Program-made: the position numbers and the translations under genes
Notes under the pieces: generated by a model
The model's input: only the letters and a program-made list of their open reading frames with translations
Told to the model about the DNA's origin: nothing
Database searches by the model: none
Assembly: GCF_000968685.2 (NCBI RefSeq)
Contig: NZ_LAKD02000083.1
Span: 1-64,000 of the forward strand
Reading direction: 5' to 3'
DNA length: 64,000 nt
DNA from: Streptomyces antioxidans
GTDB lineage: Bacteria > Actinomycetota > Actinomycetes > Streptomycetales > Streptomycetaceae
Shown: piece after piece, positions 24,044-33,208 of the stretch
How the letters are laid out: each line of letters starts with the position of its first letter
Numbering within the stretch: the stretch's first letter is position 1

Positions 24044-24076
24044 TGTCACTCCGCGGTGACGACCATCACGTCGACT
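24044..24076 (-). repeat. Duplicated 3' end of the rbsB coding region
   Basis: Read leftward, this short stretch encodes EVDVMVVTAE-stop, parallel to the true rbsCB end KVPVKVVAAK-stop at 24103-24135; the DNA shares GCGGYGACGACCWTCAC. It lies between the fusion gene and rbsK and looks like the remnant of a duplicated or shortened binding-protein tail. Confidence 0.55.
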
Positions 24077-24102
24077 TCCCAGCGACGAACGCCCTTCACT
24101 CC

Positions 24103-26052
24103 TCACTTCGCGGCGACGACCTTCACCGGCACCTTCACCGTGCCGTCGATCTTCTGCCCCTTGGCGGCCTTGACGGCGTTCTCCACCACCATCCGGCCCA
24201 ACTCCTTCGGCTGCTGGGCGACGGTCGCGGCGAGGGTGCCGTTCTCGACGGCCTTGAGCCCGTCGGGGGTGCCGTCGAAGCCGACGACCGCGACGGACTT
24301 GCCCGCCTTGGACCCGAGCGCCTTGACCGCGCCGAGCGCCATCTCGTCGTTCTCGGCGAAGATCCCGTCGACGCCCGGGTGGCCCTGGAGCAGATTGGTG
24401 GTCACATCCAGCCCCTTGGCCCGGTCGAAGTCGGCGCTCTGCTTGCCGACGACCTTGATGTCCGGGTACGCCTTAAGGCCCTCCGTGAAGCCCTTACCGC
24501 GCTCACGCGAGGCCGAGGTGCCGGGGGTGCCCTGCAGCACCAGGATCGTGCCCTTCTTCCCAAGCCGCTCGGCGAGCGTCTTCGCGGCCAGCTTGCCGCC
24601 CGTGACGTTGTCGGACGCCACCAGGGTCGCGGTCTTCGCCTTGTTGACGCCGCGGTCCGCGGCGAGCACCGGGATGCCCGCCTTGTCGGCGGCCCGCACG
24701 GACGGGCCCGCGGCATCGGAGTCGACCGGGTTGATGATGATCGACTTCATATTCTGGCTGGTGAAGTTCTGGATCTGATTGGCCTGCTGGGAGGCGTCGT
24801 TCTGGGCGTCGGTGACCGTAAGGCTGACACCGGCGCGCTTGGCCTCCTCCTGGGCGCCCGCCTTCAGCTGTACGAAGAAGGGGTTGTTGAGGGTGGAGAC
24901 CGACAGACCGACCTTGGTGGACGCGCCCCCGGAGGAGCCGGAGCGCCACACGGAGGCGCCGAAGGCGATGGCGACGACGACCACGGCGGCCAGCGCGAAC
25001 TTGCCCGCGTCGACGGCCTTCTTACGGCCGCCACCGGACGGCCCGCCCGCCGCGGCCCCGGGCGCGCCCGGCCCGGCCCCGGCGCGCCGCCGCACCGTGT
25101 CCAGCAGCACCGCGAGCGCGATGACGACACCAATGACCACCTGCTGCCAGAAGGCGGACACCTCCAGCAGGTTGAGCCCGTTGCGCAGCACCGCGAGGAT
25201 CAGCGCGCCGATGAGCGTGCCGGACGCCTTACCGACGCCACCGGACAGGCTGGCGCCGCCGATGACCACCGCGGCGATCGCGTCGAGCTCGTAGCCGACC
25301 GCCGCCTGGGGCTGTGCGGAGGACAGCCGGGAGGCGAGCACGATGCCCGCGACGGCCGCGAAACCGCCGGAGAGCGCGTAGACGACCAGCTTCTGGCGGG
25401 TCACCCGGATCCCGGAGAGCCGGGCCGCCTCCTCGTTCCCGCCGATCGCGTACATCGCCCGGCCCGGGTACGTACGGCCCAGCACCCCCGCGGTGACCAG
25501 GCCCATCACGACCATCACGATCACCGGGACGGGCAGCCAGCCGCCAAGGGTGTCGCCGAGTCCTGACACCGAGTCGGGAACGGCTATCGGGCTGCCCTGG
25601 GAGATCACCAGGGCCAGTCCGCGGCCGATCGACAGCATCGCGAGCGTGGCGATGAACGGCGGCAGCTTCCCGAAGGCGACCAGCGCCCCGCTGACCAGCC
25701 CGCAGGCGACACCGGTGGTGAGCGCCAGGAGCGCCGCGAACCACACCGGCAGCCCCTGTGAGGTCGCGGACCAGGCGAGCACGGTGGCGGACAGCGCGGC
25801 CACCGAGCCGACCGACAGGTCGATGCCCGCGGAGACGATGACGAAGGTGACGCCGAAGGCGAGGATCGCGGTGACCGCCGCCTGGACGCCGACGTTGAGG
25901 AGGTTGTCGGTGGTGAGGAAGTCGCCGGACAGCAGCGCCATGGCGGCCACCAGCAGCACCAGGGCGCTCAGGGCGCCGTTGTCGAGCAGTACGCGGCGCA
26001 GCGCCACCGAGCCCCCGGGGTGCTTCGTGCGCTCAAGCGTGTCAGTGGCCAC
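24103..26052 (-). CDS. rbsCB: Ribose ABC transporter permease-binding protein fusion (RbsC-RbsB)
   Basis: 649 residues joining two usually separate subunits. Residues ~1-322 are an RbsC permease (FGVTFVIVSAGIDLSVGSVA; AMYAIGGNEEAARLSGI; VIGGASLSGGVGKASGTLIG). A Gly/Ala/Pro linker (AGAGPGAPGAAAGGPSGGG) follows, then one extra membrane helix FALAAVVVVAIAFGASVW (~350-368) and a ribose-binding domain (STLNNPFFVQLKAGAQEEA; GIFAENDEMALGAVKALGSK; AVVGFDGTPDG). The added helix puts the receptor outside, tethered to its channel. The same fusion is annotated in S. coelicolor as a bifunctional binding/transport protein. GGGAGG supports the GTG at 26052; it overlaps rbsA by 11 bp. Confidence 0.93.
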   Translation of the reverse strand: MATDTLERTKHPGGSVALRRVLLDNGALSALVLLVAAMALLSGDFLTTDNLLNVGVQAAVTAILAFGVTFVIVSAGIDLSVGSVAALSATVLAWSATSQGLPVWFAALLALTTGVACGLVSGALVAFGKLPPFIATLAMLSIGRGLALVISQGSPIAVPDSVSGLGDTLGGWLPVPVIVMVVMGLVTAGVLGRTYPGRAMYAIGGNEEAARLSGIRVTRQKLVVYALSGGFAAVAGIVLASRLSSAQPQAAVGYELDAIAAVVIGGASLSGGVGKASGTLIGALILAVLRNGLNLLEVSAFWQQVVIGVVIALAVLLDTVRRRAGAGPGAPGAAAGGPSGGGRKKAVDAGKFALAAVVVVAIAFGASVWRSGSSGGASTKVGLSVSTLNNPFFVQLKAGAQEEAKRAGVSLTVTDAQNDASQQANQIQNFTSQNMKSIIINPVDSDAAGPSVRAADKAGIPVLAADRGVNKAKTATLVASDNVTGGKLAAKTLAERLGKKGTILVLQGTPGTSASRERGKGFTEGLKAYPDIKVVGKQSADFDRAKGLDVTTNLLQGHPGVDGIFAENDEMALGAVKALGSKAGKSVAVVGFDGTPDGLKAVENGTLAATVAQQPKELGRMVVENAVKAAKGQKIDGTVKVPVKVVAAK

Positions 26053-28099
26053 GGGAGCCCTCCCTTTCCTTGCCGCCGACCCCTTCGTCGGCGTCCTTGA
26101 CGTCCTTCACTGCCAGGGCCATCACGGCGTCCTGGGTCGCGTCGTGCGCGGTCAGCTCGCCCGCGATCCGGCCCTGGGCCATGACCAGGACCCGGTCGCT
26201 CATCCCCAGCACCTCGGGCAGATCGCTGGAGATCATCAGCACGGCGTGGCCGGACGCGGTGAGTTCGTTGATGAGCCGGTAGATCTCGACCTTGGCGCCC
26301 ACGTCGATCCCGCGGGTCGGCTCGTCGAGGATCAGCACCTTGCTGTCGGCGAGCAGCCACTTGCCGATGACGACCTTCTGCTGGTTGCCGCCGGAGAGGG
26401 TGCGCACCCGCTGGTCGAGCCCGGCCATCCGGACGGCCAGCCGCTCGGCGACACCGGCCGCCGAGCGCCGCTGGGCGGCCCGGTCGACCAGCCCGGCGCG
26501 GGTGGCGGCGCGCAGCGTGACCAGGCCCAGGTTCTCCTGTACTGAGCCGTCCAGGACCAGGCCCTGGCCCTTACGGTCCTCGGGGACGAGGCCGATCCCG
26601 GCCCGCATGGCGGCCACCACGTCATGGCCGGGCAGCGGGCGGCCAAGCACCTCGACGGAGCCTGCGTCATACGGGTCGGCGCCGAACAGCGCCCTGACGA
26701 CCTCCGTACGGCCCGCACCGACCAGCCCCGCCAGGCCCACCACCTCCCCGGCCCGCACCTCGAAGCCGATGTCCTGGAAGCTGCCGTTCCGGGTGAGCCC
26801 CCGGACCTTCAGCAGGGGCTCACCGGCGCCCCCGCGCTCGCGCGGGTACTGCTGCTCTATGGAGCGGCCCACCATCAGCCGCACCAACTCGTCCCTGTCG
26901 GTGCTGGCCGGGACCTGGGCGACGCTGCGGCCGTCGCGCAGCACGGTGACCCGGTCGCCCAGGGCGGCGATCTCCTCCAGGTGGTGGGTGATGAAGACGA
27001 CGCCCACACCGTCCGCGCGCAGGGTGCGCACGATCCGGAAGAGCTTGTCGACCTCCTCGGTGGTGAGCACGGCGGTCGGCTCGTCCATGATCAGGACGCG
27101 GGCCTCCAGGCTCAGCGCCTTGGCGATCTCCACCATCTGGAGCCGGGCGATGCCGAGGTCGCCGACCCGGGTCCGGGGCGGGACATCCACCCCGACGCGG
27201 GCCAGCAGCTCGGCGGCGCGCGCGTCCATCGCCTTGCGGTCGATCATGCCGAAGCGGCGCGGCTGACGGCCCAGGAAGATGTTCTCGGCCACGGTGAGGT
27301 CAGGGACGAGGTTGAACTCCTGGTAGATGGTGGCGATTCCGAGCCGTTCGGCGTCCTGTGCGCTGTTGATCCGCACCGGCTCGCCGTCGACCAGGATCCG
27401 CCCGCCGTCGGGGCGGTGGGCGCCGGAGACCATCTTGATCAGCGTGGACTTGCCCGCGCCGTTCTCACCCAGGAGGACATGCACTTCGCCCGGGCGCAGA
27501 TCGAAGTCCACCCCGTCCAGCGCGATCACTCCGGGGAAGGTCTTACGGACGCCCTCCATGCGCAGCAACTCCGGCCCGGCGCCGCCCGCGGACGCGCCGT
27601 CCGGCGCCGAGCCGTGGGGGCTGGGCGCGGTGTCCGGGGCCGGGGTGTGGGAGCTGGGCGCGGTGTCCGCGGCCGGACGCCGAGGCCGGGAGTCCGGCGC
27701 CGTGTCCGCGGCCGTGCCGGAAGCGCCACCCGTGCTCCCGGGCTCGTCAGCGCCACCCGTGCTCCCGGGCTCGTCAGCGCCACCCGTGCTCCCGGCCCCG
27801 TCAGCGCCACCCGTGCTCACGGCCCCGTCAGCGCCACCCGTGCTCACGGCTTCGGCGTCCGGCCGCGCGGACCCCGTGCCTCCTTCCGCGGCCCCGGAGT
27901 TCGGGGTCGGCGCGCTGCCCCGGGAGGGCGGGGACGGGGCGGACGCGGCGCCCGAGGACGTGGAGGCGGCCGACGTAGCTCCCGTGGACGGGGCGCTCGA
28001 GGGCGTGGGATCCGCGTGCGTGGGGTCCGCGTTCCGTGCCGCCGACGCGCCCGCGTCGTCCGCGGGGCCGGGGGAGGACCGCTCGGACTCGGCACTCAT
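26042..28099 (-). CDS. rbsA: Ribose ABC transporter ATPase RbsA with long disordered N-terminal extension
   Basis: 685 residues against about 500 for the family. Residues 1-180 are Ser/Thr/Pro/Ala/Gly-rich without Walker motifs and include five 9-residue STGGAD(GA/EP) units. From residue 181 MEGVRKTFPGVIALDG begins a normal tandem ATPase: Walker A LLGENGAGKSTLIKMVSG (~215), ABC domain 1, then the degenerate second nucleotide site VGLAGLVGAGRTEVVRALFG and RTLSGGNQQKVVIGKWLL, with EPTRGIDVGAK Walker B. The ATG at 28099 has GGGAG at 7 nt and overlaps the rbsR stop (ATGA). An internal ATG at 27559 with GGAG 9 nt upstream would give a standard-length protein, so two forms are possible. Confidence 0.92.
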   Translation of the reverse strand: MSAESERSSPGPADDAGASAARNADPTHADPTPSSAPSTGATSAASTSSGAASAPSPPSRGSAPTPNSGAAEGGTGSARPDAEAVSTGGADGAVSTGGADGAGSTGGADEPGSTGGADEPGSTGGASGTAADTAPDSRPRRPAADTAPSSHTPAPDTAPSPHGSAPDGASAGGAGPELLRMEGVRKTFPGVIALDGVDFDLRPGEVHVLLGENGAGKSTLIKMVSGAHRPDGGRILVDGEPVRINSAQDAERLGIATIYQEFNLVPDLTVAENIFLGRQPRRFGMIDRKAMDARAAELLARVGVDVPPRTRVGDLGIARLQMVEIAKALSLEARVLIMDEPTAVLTTEEVDKLFRIVRTLRADGVGVVFITHHLEEIAALGDRVTVLRDGRSVAQVPASTDRDELVRLMVGRSIEQQYPRERGGAGEPLLKVRGLTRNGSFQDIGFEVRAGEVVGLAGLVGAGRTEVVRALFGADPYDAGSVEVLGRPLPGHDVVAAMRAGIGLVPEDRKGQGLVLDGSVQENLGLVTLRAATRAGLVDRAAQRRSAAGVAERLAVRMAGLDQRVRTLSGGNQQKVVIGKWLLADSKVLILDEPTRGIDVGAKVEIYRLINELTASGHAVLMISSDLPEVLGMSDRVLVMAQGRIAGELTAHDATQDAVMALAVKDVKDADEGVGGKEREGSRGH
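27722..27856 (-). repeat. Five 27-bp tandem repeats within rbsA
   Basis: Units of 27 bp beginning AGCGCCACCCGTGCTC at 27722, 27749, 27776, 27803 and 27830; the first two are identical, later ones differ at a few positions. In the reading frame they encode 9-residue STGGAD units at residues ~81-126. Confidence 0.9.
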
Positions 28100-29112
28100 G
28101 GTGTGCTCCCTTCGGACTCGCCGCACGAGCGGCGGGTGACCAGACGGGCGGACAGGGTCACCGACTCGGCGGGCCGCCCTTCGACGAGGTCGATCAGCGC
28201 CGTCACGGCGGCTCGGCCGAGGGCTCCGGTCGGCTGGGCGATGGCGGTGATCGGTGGATCGGTGTGGACGAACCAGGGGATGTCGTCGAACGCGGCGAGC
28301 GCCACATCGTCCGGCACCCGCAGCCCCCGGGCGCGGATCTCGTCCATCGCGCCGAGCGCCATGAGGTTGTCGGCGGCGAAGATGGCGTCCGGGGGGTGCG
28401 GCAGATCGAGGAAGCGGGCGGTCACCCGGCGGCCGCTGTCGGCCTGGAAGTCCCCCTGGCCGATGAGGTCCGCGGACAGCGCGAGACCGGACTCGCGCAG
28501 CGCGGAGCGGAAGGCGGCCACCCGTTCGCGGCCGGTCGTGGTGGCCGCGGGGCCCGCGATGATCGCGACCCGGCGGTGGCCCAGGGCGCACAGATGGGCC
28601 ACCAGGGCGCGGATGGCCCCCTGCCCGTCGGTGCGGACCACCGGCACCCGGTCTAGGCCCTCGCCCTCGATCCAGCGGTCCACGAAGACCATGGGGGTGC
28701 CCGCGCGGGCGGCGGCCAGCATCATGGGGGAGCCGCCGTCGGTGGGGCTGACCAGCAGTCCGTCTATGCGGCGGTCCATGAGGGTACGCACATGGTGGTC
28801 CTGGAGGTCGGGCCGCTCATCGGCGTTGCCGATGACCACGCTGTAGTCCAGCTCGCGGGCGGCGTCCTCGACCGAGCGGGCCAGCTCGGTGAAGAAGGGA
28901 TTCAGCACATCGCTGATGACCAGCCCCAGGGCCCGGGTCTGGTCGGTGCGCAGCGAGCGGGCCACCGCGTTGGGGCGATAGCCGAGGTCGGCGACCGCGG
29001 CGAGCACCCGTTCGCGGGTGTCCACGCGGACGGAGGGGTGGTCGTTGAGCACCCGTGAGACCGTCGCCACGGAGACCCCGGCACGCCGCGCCACGTCCTT
29101 GATGGCCGGCAT
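28096..29112 (-). CDS. rbsR: LacI-family ribose operon repressor RbsR
   Basis: 338 residues. HTH AIKDVARRAGVSVATVSRVL, hinge, and effector domain GLVISDVLNPFFTELARSVE; DGLLVSPTDGGSPMMLAA; IFAADNLMALGAMDEIRARG; VALAAFDDIPWF. First gene of the ribose operon, coupled to rbsA by ATGA. AAGGAGG 6 nt before the ATG at 29112 sets the start. Two identical 16-bp sites containing AATCGATT directly upstream should be its operators, giving autoregulated control of the whole operon. Confidence 0.92.
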   Translation of the reverse strand: MPAIKDVARRAGVSVATVSRVLNDHPSVRVDTRERVLAAVADLGYRPNAVARSLRTDQTRALGLVISDVLNPFFTELARSVEDAARELDYSVVIGNADERPDLQDHHVRTLMDRRIDGLLVSPTDGGSPMMLAAARAGTPMVFVDRWIEGEGLDRVPVVRTDGQGAIRALVAHLCALGHRRVAIIAGPAATTTGRERVAAFRSALRESGLALSADLIGQGDFQADSGRRVTARFLDLPHPPDAIFAADNLMALGAMDEIRARGLRVPDDVALAAFDDIPWFVHTDPPITAIAQPTGALGRAAVTALIDLVEGRPAESVTLSARLVTRRSCGESEGSTP

Positions 29113-29124
29113 CGTCCACCTCCT

Positions 29125-29160
29125 TGTGGAATCGATTACATGAGATTGGAATCGATTACA
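29125..29160. promoter_or_regulatory. Tandem RbsR operators
   Basis: TGGAATCGATTACATG occurs at 29125-29140 and again, identical, at 29145-29160 (20-bp spacing, about two helical turns). The centre AATCGATT is palindromic as in LacI-family sites. They lie 13 bp upstream of rbsR. Confidence 0.8.
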
Positions 29161-29345
29161 TGGAAGGTGGCAAGAGGCTGGCCCCCGGTGAAACCGGATC
29201 GTGATAGTCCGCCCAGGGGCCCAAGGGTCCAGGGGCACAGGGGCCAAGGGACCCCAGAACCCCAGAACCCGCACCCGTGCTCTTCCTCACGGGCGTTGTC
29301 CACAGGCCCGAACCGCCTGTCGGCTCCCGGCGGTACGGTCGGGGC

Positions 29346-31589
29346 ATGCTCAAACTCGCGGTGGTGGAAGGGGTCCTGGAGCGGATCACCTACGCCAATG
29401 AGGAGAACGGCTATACGGTCGCGCGGGTCGACACCGGCCGTGGCTCCGGCGATCTGCTCACCGTCGTCGGCTCGCTGCTGGGCGCCCAGCCGGGCGAGTC
29501 GCTGCGGATGGAGGGCCGTTGGGGTTCCCATCCGCAATATGGCAAACAGTTCACGGTCGAGAACTACCAGACCGTCCTCCCCGCCACCGTCCAGGGCATC
29601 CGGCGCTATCTCGGCTCCGGGCTGATCAAGGGCATCGGCCCCCGGATCGCCGACCGGATCACCGAGCACTTCGGCGTCGACACCCTCGACGTCATCGAGC
29701 AGGAGCCCAAGCGGCTGGTCGAGGTCCCGGGCCTCGGCCCCAAGCGCACGAAGATGATCGCCGCTGCCTGGGAGGAGCAGAAGGCCATCAAGGAGGTGAT
29801 GGTCTTCCTCCAGGGGGTCGGCGTCTCCACCTCCATCGCGGTGCGGATCTATAAGAAGTACGGAGACGCCTCGATCTCGGTCGTGAAGAACGAGCCGTAC
29901 CGGCTGGCGGCCGACGTCTGGGGCATCGGCTTCCTCACCGCCGACAAGATCGCCCAGTCGGTCGGCATCCCCCATGACAGCCCCGACCGGGTGAAGGCCG
30001 GTCTGCAGTACGCGCTGTCCCAGTCCGCCGACCAGGGCCACTGCTATCTCCCCGAGGAGCAACTCATCGCGAACGCGGTGAAGTTGCTCCAGGTGGACAC
30101 CGGCCTGGTCATCGACTGCCTGGGCGAGCTCGCGGGTGAGGACGAGGGCGTGGTGCGCGAGCAGGTCCCGGGCCCGGAGGACGGCGAGCCGGTCTCCGCC
30201 GTCTATCTGGTGCCCTTCCACCGCGCCGAGATCTCCCTCGCGGGTCAGGTGCTGCGGCTGCTGCGCACCGAGGAGGACCGGCTGCCCGCCTTCCGGGGCG
30301 TGGACTGGGACAAGGCGCTGGGCTGGCTGGCCGGCCGCACCGGCGCCGACCTGGCGTCCGAGCAGAGCCAGGCGGTGCGGCTCGCGCTGACCGAGAAGGT
30401 CGCGGTGCTCACCGGCGGCCCCGGCTGCGGCAAGTCCTTCACCGTGCGGTCCGTGGTGGAGCTGGCCCGCGCCAAGAAGGCCAAGGTGGTGCTCGCGGCG
30501 CCCACCGGCCGGGCCGCCAAGCGGCTGTCCGAGCTGACCGGCGCCGAGGCGTCCACCGTCCACCGGCTGCTGGAGCTCAAGCCCGGCGGGGACGCGGCGT
30601 ACGACAGGGACCGCCCGCTCGACGCGGACCTGGTGGTGGTCGACGAGGCGTCCATGCTCGATCTGCTGCTGGCCAACAAGCTGGTCAAGGCCGTCCCGCC
30701 CGGTGCCCATCTGCTCTTCGTCGGCGATGTGGACCAGCTGCCCAGCGTGGGCGCGGGGGAGGTGCTGCGCGATCTGCTGGCCCCCGGCAGCCCCGTCCCC
30801 GCGGTCCGGCTGACCCGGATCTTCCGCCAGGCCCAGCAGTCCGGAGTGGTCACCAACGCCCACCGGATCAACGAGGGGGTGCCGCCGGTCACCCAGGGCC
30901 TGTCTGACTTCTTCCTCTTCGTCGAGGACGACACCGAGGAGGCCGGGCGGCTCACGGTCGATGTCGCGGCCCGCCGCATCCCCGCGAAGTTCGGCCTTGA
31001 CCCCCGCCGTGACGTGCAGGTTCTGGCCCCGATGCACCGCGGCCCGGCGGGCGCGGGCACGCTCAACGGACTGCTTCAGCAGGCCATCACCCCGGCCCGC
31101 CCGGACCTCCCGGAGCGCCGCTTCGGCGGCCGGGTCTTCCGGGTCGGCGACAAGGTGACCCAGATCCGTAACAATTATGAGAAAGGGGCCAATGGGGTCT
31201 TCAACGGCACGGTTGGCGTCGTCACCTCACTCGACACCGATGAGCAGCGGCTGACCGTGCGGACGGACGAGGACGAGGAGGTGCCGTACGACTTCGACGA
31301 GCTGGACGAGCTGGCTCATGCCTATGCGGTGACCATCCACCGGTCACAGGGCAGTGAGTACCCGGCCGTCGTGATCCCGGTGACCACTGGGGCCTGGATG
31401 ATGCTGCAGCGCAACCTCCTGTACACGGCCGTGACCCGCGCCAAGCGCCTTGTGGTGCTGGTCGGCTCGCGCCGCGCGCTGGGGCAGGCGGTGCGCACCG
31501 TCTCGGCGGGCAGGCGCTGTACCGCGCTGGATCACCGACTCGGCGGCGATGTGACAGTCGAGCGTGTCCGATGGGTTTCCGAACGATGA
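29346..31589 (+). CDS. recD2: RecD2-type ATP-dependent DNA helicase
   Basis: 747 residues, SF1B 5'-3' helicase. N-terminal RecD2-specific domain; helix-hairpin-helix copies LIKGIGPRIADRITEHFG and VPGLGPKRTKMIAAAW (~residues 95-140); Walker A TGGPGCGKSFTVRSVVELAR (~352); Walker B VVVDEASMLDLLLANKL; motif III FVGDVDQLPSVGAGEVLRDL; C-terminal YAVTIHRSQGSEYPAVVIPV and LLYTAVTRAKRLVVLV. The long N-terminal extension separates it from RecBCD-type RecD, and no recB or recC is adjacent. The ATG at 29346 starts MLKLAVVEGVLERITYANEE, the usual beginning, although the ribosome-binding site is weak. Confidence 0.93.
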   Translation: MLKLAVVEGVLERITYANEENGYTVARVDTGRGSGDLLTVVGSLLGAQPGESLRMEGRWGSHPQYGKQFTVENYQTVLPATVQGIRRYLGSGLIKGIGPRIADRITEHFGVDTLDVIEQEPKRLVEVPGLGPKRTKMIAAAWEEQKAIKEVMVFLQGVGVSTSIAVRIYKKYGDASISVVKNEPYRLAADVWGIGFLTADKIAQSVGIPHDSPDRVKAGLQYALSQSADQGHCYLPEEQLIANAVKLLQVDTGLVIDCLGELAGEDEGVVREQVPGPEDGEPVSAVYLVPFHRAEISLAGQVLRLLRTEEDRLPAFRGVDWDKALGWLAGRTGADLASEQSQAVRLALTEKVAVLTGGPGCGKSFTVRSVVELARAKKAKVVLAAPTGRAAKRLSELTGAEASTVHRLLELKPGGDAAYDRDRPLDADLVVVDEASMLDLLLANKLVKAVPPGAHLLFVGDVDQLPSVGAGEVLRDLLAPGSPVPAVRLTRIFRQAQQSGVVTNAHRINEGVPPVTQGLSDFFLFVEDDTEEAGRLTVDVAARRIPAKFGLDPRRDVQVLAPMHRGPAGAGTLNGLLQQAITPARPDLPERRFGGRVFRVGDKVTQIRNNYEKGANGVFNGTVGVVTSLDTDEQRLTVRTDEDEEVPYDFDELDELAHAYAVTIHRSQGSEYPAVVIPVTTGAWMMLQRNLLYTAVTRAKRLVVLVGSRRALGQAVRTVSAGRRCTALDHRLGGDVTVERVRWVSER

Positions 31590-31741
31590 CGAACGGGGCA
31601 GGATGGCCGTGGAAGGCGGCACTGAGTGCCGCCAAAAGGCTCTTCGGCCGACCCCGAGTGCACGTTCGCTACCCGAGTAGGGGAAGGTGGGGGAAGTCAG
31701 GGCACCTCGAAGAAGAGAACCAGACGTCGGTGAGGGATGAC

Positions 31742-33031
31742 GTGAGCGACAACTCTGTAGTACTGCGGTACGGGGACGGCGAGTACACCTACCCGTTGGT
31801 CGACAGCACCGTCGGCGACAAGGGCTTCGACATCGGGAAGCTGCGCGCCCAGACCGGTCTGGTGACCCTGGACTCCGGTTACGGCAACACCGCCGCGTAC
31901 AAATCCGCGATCACCTATCTGGACGGTGAGCAGGGCATCCTGCGTTACCGCGGCTACCCCATCGAGCAGCTGGCGGAGCGCGCCTCCTTCCTGGAGACGG
32001 CCTTCCTGCTGATCAACGGGGAGCTGCCGACCGTCGATGAACTGGCGGCCTTCCGTGAGGACGTCACCCGCCACACGCTGCTGCACGAGGACGTCAAGCG
32101 GTTCTACGACGGATTCCCGCGTGACGCCCATCCGATGGCGATGCTGTCCTCCGTGGTCAGCGCGCTGTCGACCTTCTACCAGGACAGCCACAACCCGTTC
32201 GACGAGAAGCAGCGCAACCTCTCGACGATCCGGCTGCTGGCCAAGCTGCCGACCATCGCCGCCTACGCGTACAAGAAGTCGGTCGGCCACCCCTTTGTCT
32301 ATCCGCGCAATGACCTCGGCTATGTCGAGAACTTCCTCCGGATGACCTTCTCGGTCCCCGCGCAGGAGTACGAGCTCGACCCGATCGTGGTCTCCGCGCT
32401 CGACAAGCTGCTGATTCTGCACGCCGACCACGAGCAGAACTGTTCGACCTCCACGGTGCGGCTGGTCGGCTCCTCGCAGGCCAATATGTTCGCCTCCATC
32501 TCGGCGGGCATCAACGCCCTGTGGGGCCCCCTGCACGGCGGCGCCAACCAGTCCGTGCTGGAGATGCTCGAGGGCATCCAGGCTTCGGGCAGCGATGTCG
32601 ACACCTTCATCCGCAAGGTGAAGAACAAGGAAGACGGCGTGAAGCTCATGGGCTTCGGGCACCGCGTCTACAAGAACTTCGACCCCCGGGCGAAGATCAT
32701 CAAGTCGGCGGCGCACGATGTCCTTTCCGCGCTCGGCAAGTCCGACGAGCTGCTTGACATCGCGCTCAAGCTGGAGGAGCACGCGCTCGCGGACGACTAC
32801 TTCGTGGAGCGCAAGCTCTACCCGAACGTGGACTTCTACACCGGTCTGATCTACCGGGCGATGGGCTTCCCGACGGAGATGTTCACCGTGCTGTTCGCGC
32901 TCGGCCGGCTGCCGGGCTGGATCGCCCAGTGGCACGAGATGATCAAAGAGCCGGGCTCCCGCATCGGCCGCCCCCGCCAGATTTACACGGGTGTGGTGGA
33001 GCGCGACTTCGTCCCGGTCGAGCAGCGCTAG
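31742..33031 (+). CDS. gltA: Type II citrate synthase
   Basis: 429 residues, first enzyme of the TCA cycle (oxaloacetate plus acetyl-CoA to citrate). Catalytic residues are visible: HADHEQNCSTSTVRLVGSSQ (His), GPLHGGANQSVLEMLEGI (His), GFGHRVYKNFDPRAKII (His, Arg) and the Asp of KLYPNVDFYTGLIYRAMGFP. Length and sequence fit the hexameric bacterial type regulated by NADH, known as CitA in S. coelicolor. GAGGG 6 nt upstream decides the GTG at 31742; the frame is open for 57 codons upstream but those are not conserved. Hairpin terminator 20 bp past the stop. Confidence 0.96.
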   Translation: MSDNSVVLRYGDGEYTYPLVDSTVGDKGFDIGKLRAQTGLVTLDSGYGNTAAYKSAITYLDGEQGILRYRGYPIEQLAERASFLETAFLLINGELPTVDELAAFREDVTRHTLLHEDVKRFYDGFPRDAHPMAMLSSVVSALSTFYQDSHNPFDEKQRNLSTIRLLAKLPTIAAYAYKKSVGHPFVYPRNDLGYVENFLRMTFSVPAQEYELDPIVVSALDKLLILHADHEQNCSTSTVRLVGSSQANMFASISAGINALWGPLHGGANQSVLEMLEGIQASGSDVDTFIRKVKNKEDGVKLMGFGHRVYKNFDPRAKIIKSAAHDVLSALGKSDELLDIALKLEEHALADDYFVERKLYPNVDFYTGLIYRAMGFPTEMFTVLFALGRLPGWIAQWHEMIKEPGSRIGRPRQIYTGVVERDFVPVEQR

Positions 33032-33050
33032 AGCACCACTGAGTCTCCCG

Positions 33051-33079
33051 GTGCCCCCGTCCTGGTTGGTCGGGGGCAC
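33051..33079 (+). terminator. Terminator of citrate synthase
   Basis: GTGCCCCCG / CGGGGGCAC, 9-bp perfect stem with an 11-nt loop, beginning 20 bp after the gltA stop. Confidence 0.7.
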
Positions 33080-33161
33080 TCGTATGAGCTGGCCGGGCAC
33101 CTTCGTGCGGCCGGCCCCTGGGGTCTTCCGGCCGGAGGCGAACCGAGTCTCAAGAAAACCA

Positions 33162-33208
33162 GAAGCGCCCCGCTGCCGATCCCCCCACGGGTCGGAGCGG
33201 GGCGCTTC
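33162..33208. repeat. 13-bp perfect inverted repeat in the gltA-copA gap
   Basis: GAAGCGCCCCGCT / AGCGGGGCGCTTC with a 21-nt loop. Symmetric, so it could act on either strand; it may be a second terminator. The 510-bp gap 33032-33540 has no convincing gene. Confidence 0.6.

Noticed and set aside
27722..27856. Possible CRISPR-like array (five 27-bp repeats)
   Set aside because: The repeats are directly adjacent without spacers and lie in phase within rbsA, encoding STGGAD units.
26624..28846. A 740-codon plus-strand frame opposite rbsA and rbsR
   Set aside because: Antisense shadow of the real leftward genes, which have ABC signatures and an HTH.
29136..31037. A 633-codon minus-strand frame opposite recD2
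   Set aside because: His/Gln/Gly/Asp-rich translation typical of reverse-complement reading of a high-GC gene; recD2 motifs are on the plus strand.
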